A stretch of 64,000 bases of DNA, from positions 124,001-188,000 of the forward strand of contig MU270056.1 of NCBI GenBank assembly GCA_021432635.1. The letters are read 5' to 3'. The notes below the pieces were generated by a model. The model searched no databases and had not been told where the DNA came from. It was given only the letters and a program-made list of their open reading frames with translations. Position numbers and translations under genes: made by a program. This stretch comes from Thozetella sp. PMI_491 (Eukaryota; Ascomycota; Sordariomycetes; Chaetosphaeriales; Chaetosphaeriaceae). Of the stretch, positions 35,975 through 47,700 are shown piece by piece (positions within the stretch are counted from its first letter, which is position 1; the number at the start of each line of letters is the position of its first letter).

Positions 35975-37446
35975 ATGGCGCTCTGGCATTTGGCCCCCCT
36001 GGTGCTAGCAGCCGCTACATCAGCATCCTCAATCCTACCCCGGGGAGACGTTGGCTTTGTGTCTCTCGCGGGTGAGTCGAGGTCACACGCCACACCCGTT
36101 AGCCCGCGGGACGAAGACGCTGCGGGAGCCGGTTTCCTGTCGGTGCCGATCGAGCATTACAGATACTCGGCACCGCTCCGGAAGCGAGATGCTAACGTGC
36201 AGCTGTTCAACATCTCATCTGTCAGCTATCTGGTCCAATGTAAGCCAGTCCACGGGCACCAGACTGCAAGGGCTGCCCCGGGTTCGCTAATATTTCTCTC
36301 GTACAAACAGTGAGCATCGGCACACCCGGTCAGAACGTCAAGGTTGCGATCGACACCGGCTCTGACGAACTCTGGGTCGACCCAAAATGTACCGGCGGGG
36401 GTCTGGAGAAGGAGCAAATAAAAGAATGCCAGGCCGACGGACTGTACCTCCCTGAGAAATCATCGACCGCCAATGTGACGAACCAGGGCACCGATATCCC
36501 CTACGGCAAGGGCGAGGTGATCATCAACTATGTCCTAGACAATATTGGACTCCCGGGGAGCAGCGCCACCCTACAGAACGTGCAGTTTGGCGTGGCCAAG
36601 AACAGTACCGAACTAAGCGAGGGCATCATGGGACTGGGGTTCGGCCAGGGGACGAACCTAAACTACAACAACTTCATCGACCAGCTCGCGCTGCAAAAGG
36701 TGACCAACAGCCGCGCCTTCAGCGTGGCACTCGGAAGCGTGGATGCAAACAACGGCGGCGTCATCATCTTTGGTGGCGTCGACACCAAAAAGTTCAGTGG
36801 AAACCTAGTGAGCAACAAGATCCTGCCACCACAGGCCCGGGATGTCTTTCGGTACTGGGTCCAGATGACGGCCGTCTCCCTCGAGACCAACAGCACGAGC
36901 AAGACGTACTCGGGCGGAAACCTACCCGTCGTGCTCGACTCGGGTAGCTCGCTCAGCTACCTCCCCGCCTCGATGGTGCGCTCCATGGCCGCCGATTTTG
37001 GCGGCCAGAAGGACCCTGAGAGCGGCTTGTACCTCGTGTCGTGCGACCTGACCAGCACGAGTGGCAGTATCGATTTTGCCTTCGGCGCCGTCACCATCAA
37101 AGTTCCCTTCAACGAGTTCATCTGGGAGGCGGCCCCCAACACGTGCGTACTAGGTGTAAGCCCCGTCGACCCGACTTCTGGCCTGACAGCACTGCTGGGC
37201 GACACCTTCATGCGCAGCGCCTTCGTCGTCTTTGACCAGGCGCAGAATACCATCTCAATGGCGCAGTACGTCAACTGCGGCCAGGCTGAGCAAAGCATCC
37301 CTGCCACGGGCATCAGCGGCTTGCAGGGGCAATGCGCCGGCACTTCCTCCTCGCCCAACAAGAACGCAGCGGAGCGCCGGGGATACTTGGGCAGTAGTTT
37401 GGCCGTGGCAGTGGCCGTGGCAGCCTTGGTTCACATCTGCTTTTGA
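35975..37446 (+). CDS. GPI-anchored yapsin-like aspartic protease
   Basis: Pepsin-fold protease expected on the cell surface, where yapsins process wall and secreted proteins. Exons are 35975-36239 and 36311-37446, giving 466 aa. A signal peptide (WHLAPLVLAAATSASS) is followed by a propeptide of about 60 residues with a basic LRKRD site that could be the processing point. The two catalytic motifs are IDTGSDELWV (Asp103) and VLDSGSSLSYL (Asp298); the splice junction restores YLVQLSIGTPGQ just before the first. The sequence ends with a small-residue segment and a hydrophobic tail (SSLAVAVAVAALVHICF), a GPI-attachment signal. Several N-glycosylation sequons are present. The first motif has DTGSDEL where most pepsins have DTGSSDL. 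Confidence 0.9.
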
Positions 37447-40044
37447 GAACAATACCACCTTGGGGCATCGCTGGGGGCTCGCTGTTCTATGAGCTCGTGG
37501 GGTCTTGTACATGATCGTTTGAAGCTTGGACATACAATTTCTGGGTCCTTCATGGTTTTTGGTGGCGTGGAAAGAGAGAATTTTTGGTTTAGCATGGCGC
37601 TGAAGGGTTCGTAATAAGTGTGCTTGGGAACTCGGCCACTAAGGTTGATGGACGTTGTATATTGGCCATTATTACGACTTATATAATGCTCTGTGATTAC
37701 GGGGCGGCTGTGAGACATAAAGAACCAACCAGCTTGCATGGTGAGATATGGGTAGATATAGCTCGTATTGGGCTAAGGTAATGGGCTGGTCTAGATGTGA
37801 ACTAACCAAACGTTGGCACAGCTACTGTGGATTGGCCAGCCAGCTACGTTGTTACGTGGGCGGCCATGCAGTAGGAAGGAAGTAATACGGCATCCTCTGG
37901 CCTGTCTACGCCGTTGGTAGCTATGTTCGCTTGGGGTCTTGAGCTATTGAGTTCTCTGAAGAAAGCAGAAGGACGCCTTATCTCTACTGGACCAACCTAG
38001 GCGCTTCCTAGGCGCTCCCTAGGTGCTGAGTGCTCTTCAAAAAGGTGATCATGTGGCCGGATTACTACCTGAATCGACTCTAAATGAAGTTCAAGACTAA
38101 TCGGCAGCCATCAAGGTGGATGGGATGAGCGTTGTGTATATGTACTTCACCTCCGAGCTCCTGCCGACGAGCTGCTTGATAGGGGCAAAGCTGGCATAGC
38201 TCTCATTTTGTTAGCTTGCAGACATACCCCGAGCTCCATCCAGCCCTGTAGGGCCCGGGAAGCTGGGAAGATATAACGGTTTGAGTTTTCCTTGGCCCCC
38301 CTTGAGCCATAACCGGGCAAAAGTTATGCGCTGCACGCTCTTCGAAGTATAGCTGCTTCATATTCATTTAGTCCTGAACACGAGCTCTCCCTAGTCGGCA
38401 GAAGATGGGTGTATGAGGGTCTGAAATAGAGAAGCTGTCAAACACCACGGTGAAATGGGGTTGGGGAGTCTGTAAGAATAGTTCATTTGATCATGCCCAG
38501 TTCGGGCGGTTTTCAAGTGGCCAAGACAAGTTGGAAAAGAGAGCGATAATCAAGCCCTTCATGGATCCAAGTAGCATCGCAAAAGAAGGCCCGGGTTTGG
38601 GTAATATGGCCGGTGCTTACTACCTAACTGAGTGGCTCGCGGCATTAGCTAGTTTGTGGAGAGGAGGTCTGGTGTTAAACTAGGACTCTTCTCCATGTTC
38701 AAATCAACGTCATAGATAGTTTCCAGACTCGCCCAGTATGTTCCCAGAGCACCTATCACGTACGCAAAGTCTCCAAAGTAATCTTGCTGACCCAGCCCCC
38801 CATACGCAATAGGTATTGCGGTCTCTATACTATTGAGTGTAAGAGATACCTTACTGGTAGGCAGTTTAGGCCAAAGCTGAGCGTTAGGCAACGGCGGTTC
38901 AGCTTGTTATCACTTCTTTCACACACCCACACCCACACACATACATATATATTCTACGCCCACTTCGCCGTGGCTACTCCGGGAGTAAGTGGTCTATAAT
39001 AATGCTTCCTCGCTGAGCAAGCTTAGTAGCCGCGAAGTCGTCCATGTATCCACCGTGAGGTATTCACTGTCCTTAGTGTTGAAGCCATAGGCATGGTATG
39101 TGGCTATATATCTAGGCATTTAACCCAAGGCAGCTAGGCATATGTTACCTGGCATTTCAAGCAAAGTATATCGAGTTGAATTTATCTACTGGAGCGGTAG
39201 GGACGGCCTGACTGAAGATGGAGACCAAACTACTCATATAAGCCACCGTCTTAGGCCGAGCTTCAGACCGATGCTCCTGTACGGACAAAAGAGTATCACT
39301 AATCTTAAGAGCAGCCTGTTCCTCAAGCCGGAGATTCTGGTACAAGAAAGGCTTGGCCCACGAAGCTTGACTGATGGTGGAGCTTGTTTGAAGACCTGGT
39401 TGGCTCGGAGTTCGTTTCTTATAAGACAGTCACCCTGCGGATGTAGAATTGTCTATCCAACCTATGTCTACTTTTCCCTACCGGCAGACAGATGGAGACT
39501 GCGAGAAACGTGCCTAAGCATATGGAGGGCCGACACGATACACACAGGTTGGCGGTGAGTGACATAGACCAGCTGCGCCGGCTCGCTCCACGTCCTTGGT
39601 TCTGAAGTTGTGATGGTATTCGCTCATCTTCGAAAAGTAATGTCCAAGAAAAAAATGTCGGCGAGGGACACGAGGTCGGAGTCGCATGGTACCACAGCAC
39701 CTCCGTCGCGGATTGGCTTCCCTCGCGTCCCAATGCCTACCTCCCCTGCGGTTCCTGGAGTTCTCGATAGAAGCTCCTGCCTCTGCCTATCCACCAAGGA
39801 TCCGGCACCATCCCTCTGGTCTCGACACACCACGGCCACTCGCCTCCCGTCTTGATGCATCGAGGCGAAGTCGACTAAATTAAGGACCACTGAACGGAGC
39901 ATCCGAAGTCGCGGGGAGACGGAGAAGCATTAAACAGATTAAAAACGGGCGGGTCTGTCCAAGAAGATGGTTAGTGAGGCGCTACGCTGATATTCGGCAC
40001 CCGGCGGCGGCGGGCTGGAGAACAAGGCAGTCGACAGAGGCAAC
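37447..40044. other. Intergenic region, AT-richer than its neighbours
   Basis: No supportable gene in about 2.6 kb. The first few hundred bases are the 3' region of the aspartic protease. From about 37.6 to 39.6 kb the sequence looks clearly AT-richer than the rest of the window. It has short frames on both strands (for example 39157-39345, minus) that read partly like protein but contain no motif I recognise; a decayed gene is possible. A CA-rich microsatellite lies at about 38922-38950. Confidence 0.5.
38922..38950. repeat. CA/TA-rich microsatellite
   Basis: An interrupted run of CA and CCCA units followed by TATATAT, within the AT-richer intergenic stretch. Confidence 0.7.
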
Positions 40045-40191
40045 TCACCCGCATCCCTGGGGCGTCGTGACGCCAAAGAAGCAGTCGTCGGCGTTCTTGG
40101 GTATCACCTGGTCAGCCGTGATGGGGGTGATCACAACACCGGCGCTGGCGAGAGCGGCGCATAGCGACACGAGGACAGCAGTGACCTTCAT
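40045..40191 (-). CDS. Very small secreted peptide with a two-cysteine core
   Basis: A 48-codon frame too short for usual ORF cut-offs. It starts MKVTAVLVSLCAALASAG, a good signal peptide, and the mature part of about 30 residues ends in DDCFFGVTTPQGCG, so one disulfide could close the CFFGVTTPQGC loop. I recall similar small secreted proteins with an almost identical CFFGVVTPQGC end in other Sordariomycetes, but cannot verify this here. The TGA stop at 40045-40047 lies inside a perfect GTGAGT donor. If spliced to the acceptor CAGCGTAG about 67 bases on, the protein would gain 14 more residues (starting ASLTIFL). Function unknown. Confidence 0.6.
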   Translation of the reverse strand: MKVTAVLVSLCAALASAGVVITPITADQVIPKNADDCFFGVTTPQGCG

Positions 40192-41467
40192 TATGGCTTC
40201 TTGCTTTGCGGACTCGGAACTTGGCGGGGTCGAGGGGGGAGTTATCCGAGAAGATACGATTCCAGACCAGCTGTAGTCGGATTAAGTGATAGTGACAGAG
40301 AAGTCAACGGACTGCGGCGAGCGCAACGAGAAGAAGAATGCAACAATGGTTGAATGAATGAATGGATGCAGCGAAGATCACAAAGTAGAATCACGGGAGG
40401 GAAAGGAGGCGGAAGGGAAGAGAGGCATGGCGGTGTTGCGTTGCACGGCGTACCCGCCCAACCGGGAATGGTTGCGACAGAAGTCGTTTGATCTGGTCCA
40501 GACAAGGGGCCCGGACGGAGATGAGTGCACTGGGTTTCAGAGTGGCGAAACGAAACGAGCGACTGGCTCGTCGCCGGCGCATAGCAGCAACGGTTTTACA
40601 CTACAAGAGCACTGAAAGAAAAAAAAAAGAATTCCACGAGCGGCATGCGCGACCGATCGGGAGACATACCTACCACTATAGTTCGAGGCCAGATGGGATA
40701 TCGGGATTGTTCTGACAAGCATCTCACGATCTGGCGTCGTACGAAGCCGGTGATGCGGTTGGGGGCTGAGCGGGTCCTGACAGACCAGGATCCATGTTTA
40801 AGCGGTATGATAGGAGGCCAGGCCTTGACAGGTCCATTTAAAGAGAGCCCCTTTCTGGGGACTAGGGGTTGGCGGTTAGGTAATCCATAAGGTGTGGCTT
40901 GCCTTGTGGCTGAAGCATCGTCCTGCTCGTTCTTCTTTGGGAAGCTTAGCCACGCTAGCCATAGTTTAGCCGAATCCTCAAGCTTTTGGCTTTTGGAGAA
41001 GGGCTCGGGGGGAGCGAGCATATTTTGTTGGGAACCGCGGGCTGCAAACCAGAACTCAGTGCTGTGGACCAGGGCCAATTCGGCCGTGGCTGAGTGGTGG
41101 CGCTACCTTGATGAAGAAGAAGCCTTCTACGTAGATGTAGTTAATGTGACATGACCAACGGACGCCGCAGCGCGACGGCTGGCACGACAAACGTGTTTGT
41201 CACGGGTGCCGGATGTCGCTTAGCTATCTTGGGTAAATCGCAAGACGAAGCGTAAGGGTTCCAGGGACAATAACATTATCGATTGGGTATATGAAGCTCC
41301 CTAGAGGGGATCTGTCGCGACAATGGCCCGGCAACATCTCTGCTGTCAGGACCATGTCTCCGACTTTTACTCTACAGTTCCAAAATCTGCCTTCCTGCTT
41401 GCCACCCCGGATTCGACTTGGATTCGACTCATTTCCCGGAGTGCGCCTTCTCGAAGCACTGCGCTCC
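40192..41467. other. Intergenic region upstream of the small secreted peptide
   Basis: Holds the promoter/leader of the small peptide, pyrimidine-rich on the minus strand, and the 3' end of the Asterix-type gene. No other supportable gene. Confidence 0.5.
40352..40365 (-). promoter_or_regulatory. CCATTCATTCATTC element in the small-peptide leader/promoter
   Basis: Identical to the 14-mer upstream of the secreted Gly/Asn-rich protein. Here it lies 161-174 bases before the start codon on the same (minus) strand. Regulatory meaning is inference. Confidence 0.35.
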
Positions 41468-42197
41468 TTATGATGGAGGGACAGGAGGAGCCGCGCCCGT
41501 CGCTGTGCCGCCGCGCGGGCCTGGGGTGGGTGGAAGGAACATGGGGAGATAGGTGACCAGGAGGGCCATGACTGCGATATCAACATCGTTAGAGAAGACA
41601 ACTCTCCGTAAATGATCTGTGGGACGGCAAAAGGAGAAGGATAAAGGGGGAGAATGGAAATAAATATGACATACACGACATGCCGACGGAGAAGTAGCCC
41701 GGCGTGCTCTGGCTCTTCTTGGAGTCCTCGCTTTCGCCCAGCCAGCTCTGCATGCTGAACACGACCGCAGCCCTGTATTCGTCTCGTTAGCCCGGCGTCC
41801 CGGTTGCATAGGAGTCCCCGAAAGCACTTGGCCGGCGCCCGGCGCCCCATCTCGGTCGCACGGCGTGGGACCAGGGCCAGCACCGACGAGCTCGCCACCC
41901 GGACACCGAAGGGTCACGCACCATCCGATGTATTTGTTCCGCATGAAGATGGCGGCCATGGGCAGCGTCGAGGACAGGGTCGACTGGAACTCGACATTAT
42001 CGCCCTTGCCGGCCGGCTCCTGATACGGGATGACTGATTGACAACCAGAATTAGCAAAGGGCATTGAGCACAACGGCGGTCGCAGCCTCGGCACGACGGG
42101 AAGCTGTCGGCGCAGCAACGGCGATTGAGGGCGGCCAGGGCGGGCAGCATGCTGGCTTACTCAGGTCCGGCCGTCGGGGGTCTTTAGTCTTGGACAT
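41468..42197 (-). CDS. Asterix-type ER membrane protein (PAT complex; WDR83OS/UPF0139 family)
   Basis: Small ER membrane protein; its human counterpart Asterix pairs with CCDC47 in the PAT complex, which shields unassembled transmembrane helices. Exons are 42197-42161, 42033-41922, 41772-41675 and 41571-41468, giving 116 aa. The joined protein reads MSKTKDPRRPDLIIPYQEPA, then LPMAAIFMRNKYIGWAAVVF, SMQSWLGESEDSKKSQSTPG, YFSVGMSFMALLVTYLPMFL and a Pro/Gly/Ala-rich tail. The MSK-DPRRPDL start and the GES/DSKK-x-STPGY segment are family signatures. The third junction uses a perfect GTATGT donor and alone restores GMSFMALLV. Three hydrophobic segments are visible. Four exons in only 351 coding bases is dense for a fungal gene. 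Confidence 0.88.
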
Positions 42198-44723
42198 TTT
42201 TCTTTCTTCTTCGATGCCTCGGTTTCCGTCGCGGCGCAGGTTCGGGGTTTCTATCGATGTCGTTGTCCGGGCTTTGCGGACGCGTTGGTGGCTGCTTGGT
42301 TTGGCAAATGCAGGTCCGCTGGTCGCGGGAGGTCGGAAATGGTACCGAGTGGGTCCTAAGGCCCCAGCTTGGCATTAGCAATCCCCGGCGTTACCGACTT
42401 TCTCCTCCCTCTTCCCCACGCGGGCAAGCCTGGCCCATCCTCGGGCTCTCATAGGCATGTCCGGGTGTCCACGGTGCCCATGGCACTGGGCCCTCGGCAT
42501 CCAACCTCGTCCCCGATGGGCCGTCCGCAGGGCACTTTCGTCCCGAGGCCCGTAACTGGTAAAAGAGAGCGAGAGCGAGGAGGCAGAGAGGGCCGAGGTG
42601 AGGTAAGCACGAGGCTCGGCGTTAGGGAAGACGTCAGACCCCAGAAACACGGCGCGGTCTTCGCAACCTAGGCCTCATCTCGCTGCTTAGAAGCTCAGTA
42701 GCTACATTGGGGCTGTCCACGCCACCGCTTATCTAGAACCCATGCTTTGGCCAACTCATCACCCGTCGATTACCCTGTCCTCCGTCCACGGCGGAGCCTC
42801 GGCATTGTCTGACAACGGGCGTTGAGGAGACGCGGCAAGGCGGGCTGGATTGGATTTGGTAACAGAAAAGGGCATACCAGATAAGCTAAGCAATCGGCCT
42901 TTGGGGGGGAGGGGGCTGAGGATGCATCGCTCTGTTTGCTGTTTGCTCCGTCCAAGGGTCCAGCTCGCCACCGGCCCGGGGCTAAAGCAGCCCTAAAGCC
43001 ATTCGGTTGCTCGGCTGCTTTAGGGGCTCTAGCTGCCACGCACTCCCCCCGGCGAGAGAGTCTCCTGCTGGACTGGATTCCCGTGTGGCGGGCTTGACCG
43101 GTGTTCCGCCCCCCGGTATCTGTCCTTCCATGTGAGAAAGTACCCGGAATACGTAGTAAATTAGTCTAGATTTCTTGGGTAATAAAACCCCCGAAAGTCG
43201 GAGGAGCAAGCGACTACGACCAAAAGCCGAGCCTGTGTTCCAAATAGAGACATTGTCTAGTTTATGGCCGAGATGGAGAACGGGAGGCGAGACGGCAGAT
43301 GTCAACCAACGAGCGTACAGAAGCTGAAGCGAGACGCCAGGCGCAGGTTGGACAGACGGGAATCTCAATCCAAGATCTGAGGACCGGTAAAAAGGGCTGC
43401 GACGCTGGGGGCAAGCAAATGGGCAGATCGAGATGCTACTACTATCGCCGTGAACACATGAGCGGACGGGCAAATGAACGGCCGTAGAGGCGCATCCCAT
43501 TCTGGGGAGGTGGGCAGAGGGGATTGTGTTTGGCGCCCCCCCCCTCTCCGGCGGCGATGCGTTGGGCCGCGGGTTTGGCGGGTACGGGCTGACTGCAGCT
43601 TATACGACCTAGCCTCCCCCGTCCCTCCCTTCCCCCCTTCCTTGCAGTCCAGAGCCCGCTTTGTCCTACTGGACTTTTGGGCGGAACATTGCGATACAAT
43701 GGGCCTCTCCTATCGCTTTCAATACGCATCCGGGGTCATACAGCGTCTCGATGGCGAATCACAACATGGCTGCAGCTGGCCGTCGCTCGGATCGGAAGTG
43801 CGAGGAAATGGGATGCAGCAGCTTTCCCCGTTATCAAGCATGGGGACGAGTGAAATTTTGCAGACAAGCTGATGCAGCCATGGCTTCCTTTGTAAAAATG
43901 TGTGTATGTGCCAACATGGCACGCCTGGCGTAGGAAGCGACAAGAGCGGCGGTGCCGTACGTAGACAGGCTCCGGAGGCACCTGCTTAAAAAAAGCAACG
44001 GAGCTTTGGCCAGCCGCACGCCCAGTCAGGGAAGGGGGAAAAAGAAGGTTTTACCCCCTCAAGAAAGGTCGTCGGGGCCCTGAGGGACACTGGATTGGCC
44101 CGCCAAGACCGCGCCTTGGAGCCTCGGAGTGGACAGGGTTGCCTTCGCTGCCCGCCCGCCCAAGCCGCCTATCCGAAGCCGCGAAGCCGCGAAAATACTC
44201 CCCGGCGGCGGGTGCCCCAGCAGAGATCGCCGCACGCCATTCCCTTTGGCCCCCCCCCCCGAAAGAGCGCAGAGCCAGAAGCGCACACACCACACACTCA
44301 CTCACGGCTGTCTGCGCCGCCCACACCCACCACCCCCCTCCACTAACGACCACCGACACCTCCACCCATCATTTTGAACGACATCCCATCCTGTCCCACC
44401 GCATGCCACCAGTTTGCGTCGCCATTCTTGCCAGTATTGATCCCGGCTCAGCTAGGTTTGCTTCTATCTCCATCGCCCCGACGCCTTATCGCGGTCCGAC
44501 CGGGATCTTAGGCCTTTGAAACGAGACTTCGCGGGTTTCCGAAGGATCCCTTACGCCCCCGTCGGCACATCCCGACCATTAACCTCACCTTCCTGTGCCC
44601 GCTGCTGTCGACCATCTCGACTGCCCCGGCAAACGATAGCCATCTCCGAGACCCGCATCGTCCCGCCGTCGACGCACCCATCTCGATACCATACGGCATG
44701 GCGAACCCGTCCCACTCCCAGCG
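42198..44723. other. Intergenic region between divergent Asterix-type and MED12 genes
   Basis: About 2.5 kb of promoter and leader sequence for the two divergent genes. Frames are short and overlap. A C run lies at 44250-44260. From about 44.28 kb the plus strand becomes rich in CAC/ACC and pyrimidines, as expected for the long MED12 leader. Confidence 0.5.
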
Positions 44724-47700
44724 ATGACCTCCCGGCCTCCATTGGGCGTCCAGCAGCGACAGCCCCAGCGCTCCATGAGCGGCTCGAGCTTGTCGCAGAG
44801 GCCCGGTCCCCAGCAGCGCTCGCTCTCGTCGCAGTACCTGCCCTCATCGCCCGTCCGCAAGGAGAGTCCCATCCACGACCTCGCTGCCCAGGACACCCCC
44901 GAAGTGCCGTCGTCTCAGGGCCGCTACGCTGCCCAGCGCAGAGGGGGCTCCCGCCTCAAGCTCGAGCTCTCCCACGATGGCGCCGACGCCTTTCCCCACC
45001 CCGGCCTGGTGGAATCTCCGAATGCCCTTGACTCGACCAAGGCCTTCACCCCGACTCGGAGCATCCCGCAGTCCCAGTCCGATACTCCCGACCTGGGCGG
45101 CGACCTCAGCCCCCACCCGTCCATCAGGATAGACGGCGAAGGCGCCATGCCGATGCCGATACGCAAGCGGAGATTATGGATGTCGTGCAAGTCACGCTCG
45201 GCGTCCCCGCGGAAGGAGGCCGCGCCGGCCAAGAAGGACAATCGGCCGAAGGTGTGGTCCGTCGAGGTCCCATCAGCCGCCCCGTCCTACAAGTCGACGA
45301 TCGCAGGAAAGTCTGAGCCGCCGGCCAAGGCGAGCTACGGCATTGGTAGCTCCAAGAGCACCCACGACCCGTCGGTCGGCTTCTGCGATTTCTTCCCCTG
45401 GCGCGGCGACCACCTGGAGGACCAGTTCAACGAGAGCGTCATCCGCCAGGGTTATTGGGATAAGCTGGCGAACACGCAGACCGAGACGACTTCGGCGAAA
45501 GGCGCCTTGTTCCCTGCATTGAAACACAAGAGCGGCCTTCACGCCCTGTCGACCGTCTTCACCGGGGTCGTCGGCCAGCGCAGACACACGGGCCAGGTAA
45601 CGGCGCCGTGGACCTTCAAGCCCCCGCCCCGGGTGACAGTTACGGATACGAAGAGAGAGGCATGGCTCAGGGACCTGGCGACCTCGGCGATTCCGCTACG
45701 AAAGCTGAGCAGGACAATACCGCACGGCGTACGAGGAAAGGTGCTGCTGGAGCAGTGCATGAACAAGAGCATTCCCTTTGACCGCGCGCTCTGGCTAGCC
45801 AAGTGTGTCGGCATCAATGAGATTAGAGCCTTCAAGAGGAAGGGGGTCAACCCGGCGCTTGTTATGGGCGGAGAGGCGAAGTGGATAAAGGATTGGACTA
45901 TCTCAGTCGAGCAGTTCGTCGAGAGCCTTGCCCAGAACCCCGGCCCGCCCGACGAGACCGATTTGCAAAGGAAGAGGGCGAGACTCTACTACGGGTAAGT
46001 GGCTGCTCAGCTCGCTAGAGAGCAGGGAAGGTGGATGGATACTGACACTGGTGCAGGATCAAGCTCGCCTCGGTGCTTTACATCCAGCAGCTCCTGGACC
46101 GGGAGCATTATCTGGAATGGCTCATCTCCAGTCTGGAGAGCAGCCACCAGGCAAAGCTCTCTTTCTGGCTTCTTATTGTGCAGATCTACTGGCGGGACCT
46201 GCTGGAGCTGAGGAAGTATGGACGGCGCTTCGTGGTCGCCCTTCTCAGCCACTTCCAAGTTGTATGCTGCCTCCTATCCCGCTCCTCTCCTCTCCGACCT
46301 ATACTGATACTCAGCAGCTCCAGAGCCACGCGGATAAGGACTTACTAGGCCCCCTCACCTCCCGCTTGGCCTATCTACTTAATACTATAATTTTGCACAC
46401 TCCCGAGAACTTTGTGGCGCCCAATACTTGGTTCAAATACCGCGATACGCTACGCTCCTCCCTACCGATCAACGACGAAACACACCACAAGGCCTTCATA
46501 GCCATTAACTCTCGAAATGAACAACTCATGTCGTCCGGGAACAAATCCCCCCCGGCGGCGCGACACATACTAGTGCGGATGCTGGATACCACCCTTCAGC
46601 ATCCCATGGCGAACGAGCTTCCGATACAGTGCTGGGGGATCGCCAAGGACAAACGGGCCTTGGCCAAAGCCATTCTAGAATGGTGCACATCACCCTATCG
46701 GCCTGGGGCGGCTAAGATTTTCGTGACGGCGCGGGTTCTCAGGCACTGGGCCGGCTTACGGCTCGATGTCACACAGGCGATCATGGACTTCTTGGACGCG
46801 GACGACTTGCGACAGCAACCCCGCCAGATGAAGCCGCTCTATCTCCTAGTGTGTGAGCTCGTCCGCTCGGGTCACTTTTCGGCCCGGCAGTACATTACCT
46901 GGCTTATGGCCCGTGGCGGTATCGCCGATCTAGACCAGATATCGTCTACGGCCCCACCCAAGTTTCGGCTGCTTGTCGAGATCCCGAGGGCTTCGCTGCA
47001 CGACTCCGAGCGCAAGCTCAGAGACAACATGCTCCGGCGAGCTGGGTTCGGCGTGGAGGACGAGGACGCCTTCACGGAGAAGATCACGAACGGCTTGCAG
47101 GAATCTCTGAAGCTCCCGGACGATTACCACTCCGAGAACGCCCAGTTTTCGGCACTGTTCAAGATGATACGCACAACCACGCGCTCCATTGTATCACACC
47201 TCACTGCCTGGCTCCACCAGCAGCTACTAAGCAGAATCGAAGAGGACCTCGAGATCCCGTTCAACTCTGCCCGGGCGGTTTTAGAGATGGCTGACGACTT
47301 CTCTGTTCTCGGTGACGTCCTGAAGGCTATATTAGCTAAGCCGACTGCGAGCGTTGATGTGTTGGTTTCTTGCGCCGACACGATCAACCGCCACCTATTC
47401 ACGTTCGCGGCTCTAGGCTCGCCGAGGGATTTATTTAACTTGCTTCACAAGAAGCTCAAAGCTCTCGTCCAGGAGCAAGGCCCGGCGGCTCGCCCACTGC
47501 TGGCGTCATTGGCAAGCCTTGCGCCGAGAATTCCCGGACTGGAGGAGCTTGCCGCCCAGCTCAAGCATGACCTAGCTCTGACCGATCGCAACAACCCGGT
47601 TGATGCGTGTTCCCCTGTATCGGATAACATGGTCACCAGGCTTCAGGATGACGACGGAGAGCTGCATGAGGAGATAGAGAAGCTATTGGCCAGCGGAACG

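Noticed and set aside
35238-35989. Two long minus-strand frames upstream of the aspartic protease
   Set aside because: They are antisense to the pyrimidine-rich leader of the protease gene, overlap each other and have no recognisable content.
39157-39345. Minus-strand fragment that faintly recalls a CorA-like C-terminal region
   Set aside because: Only about 20 residues look similar, the expected membrane helices are missing, and neighbouring frames do not continue the family.
45928-46317. N-terminal extension of the large MED12 frame from 45928
   Set aside because: This part of the frame runs through exon 1 in the wrong frame, an intron, exon 2 in the wrong frame and a second intron; MED12 exon 3 enters the frame only at 46315/46318.
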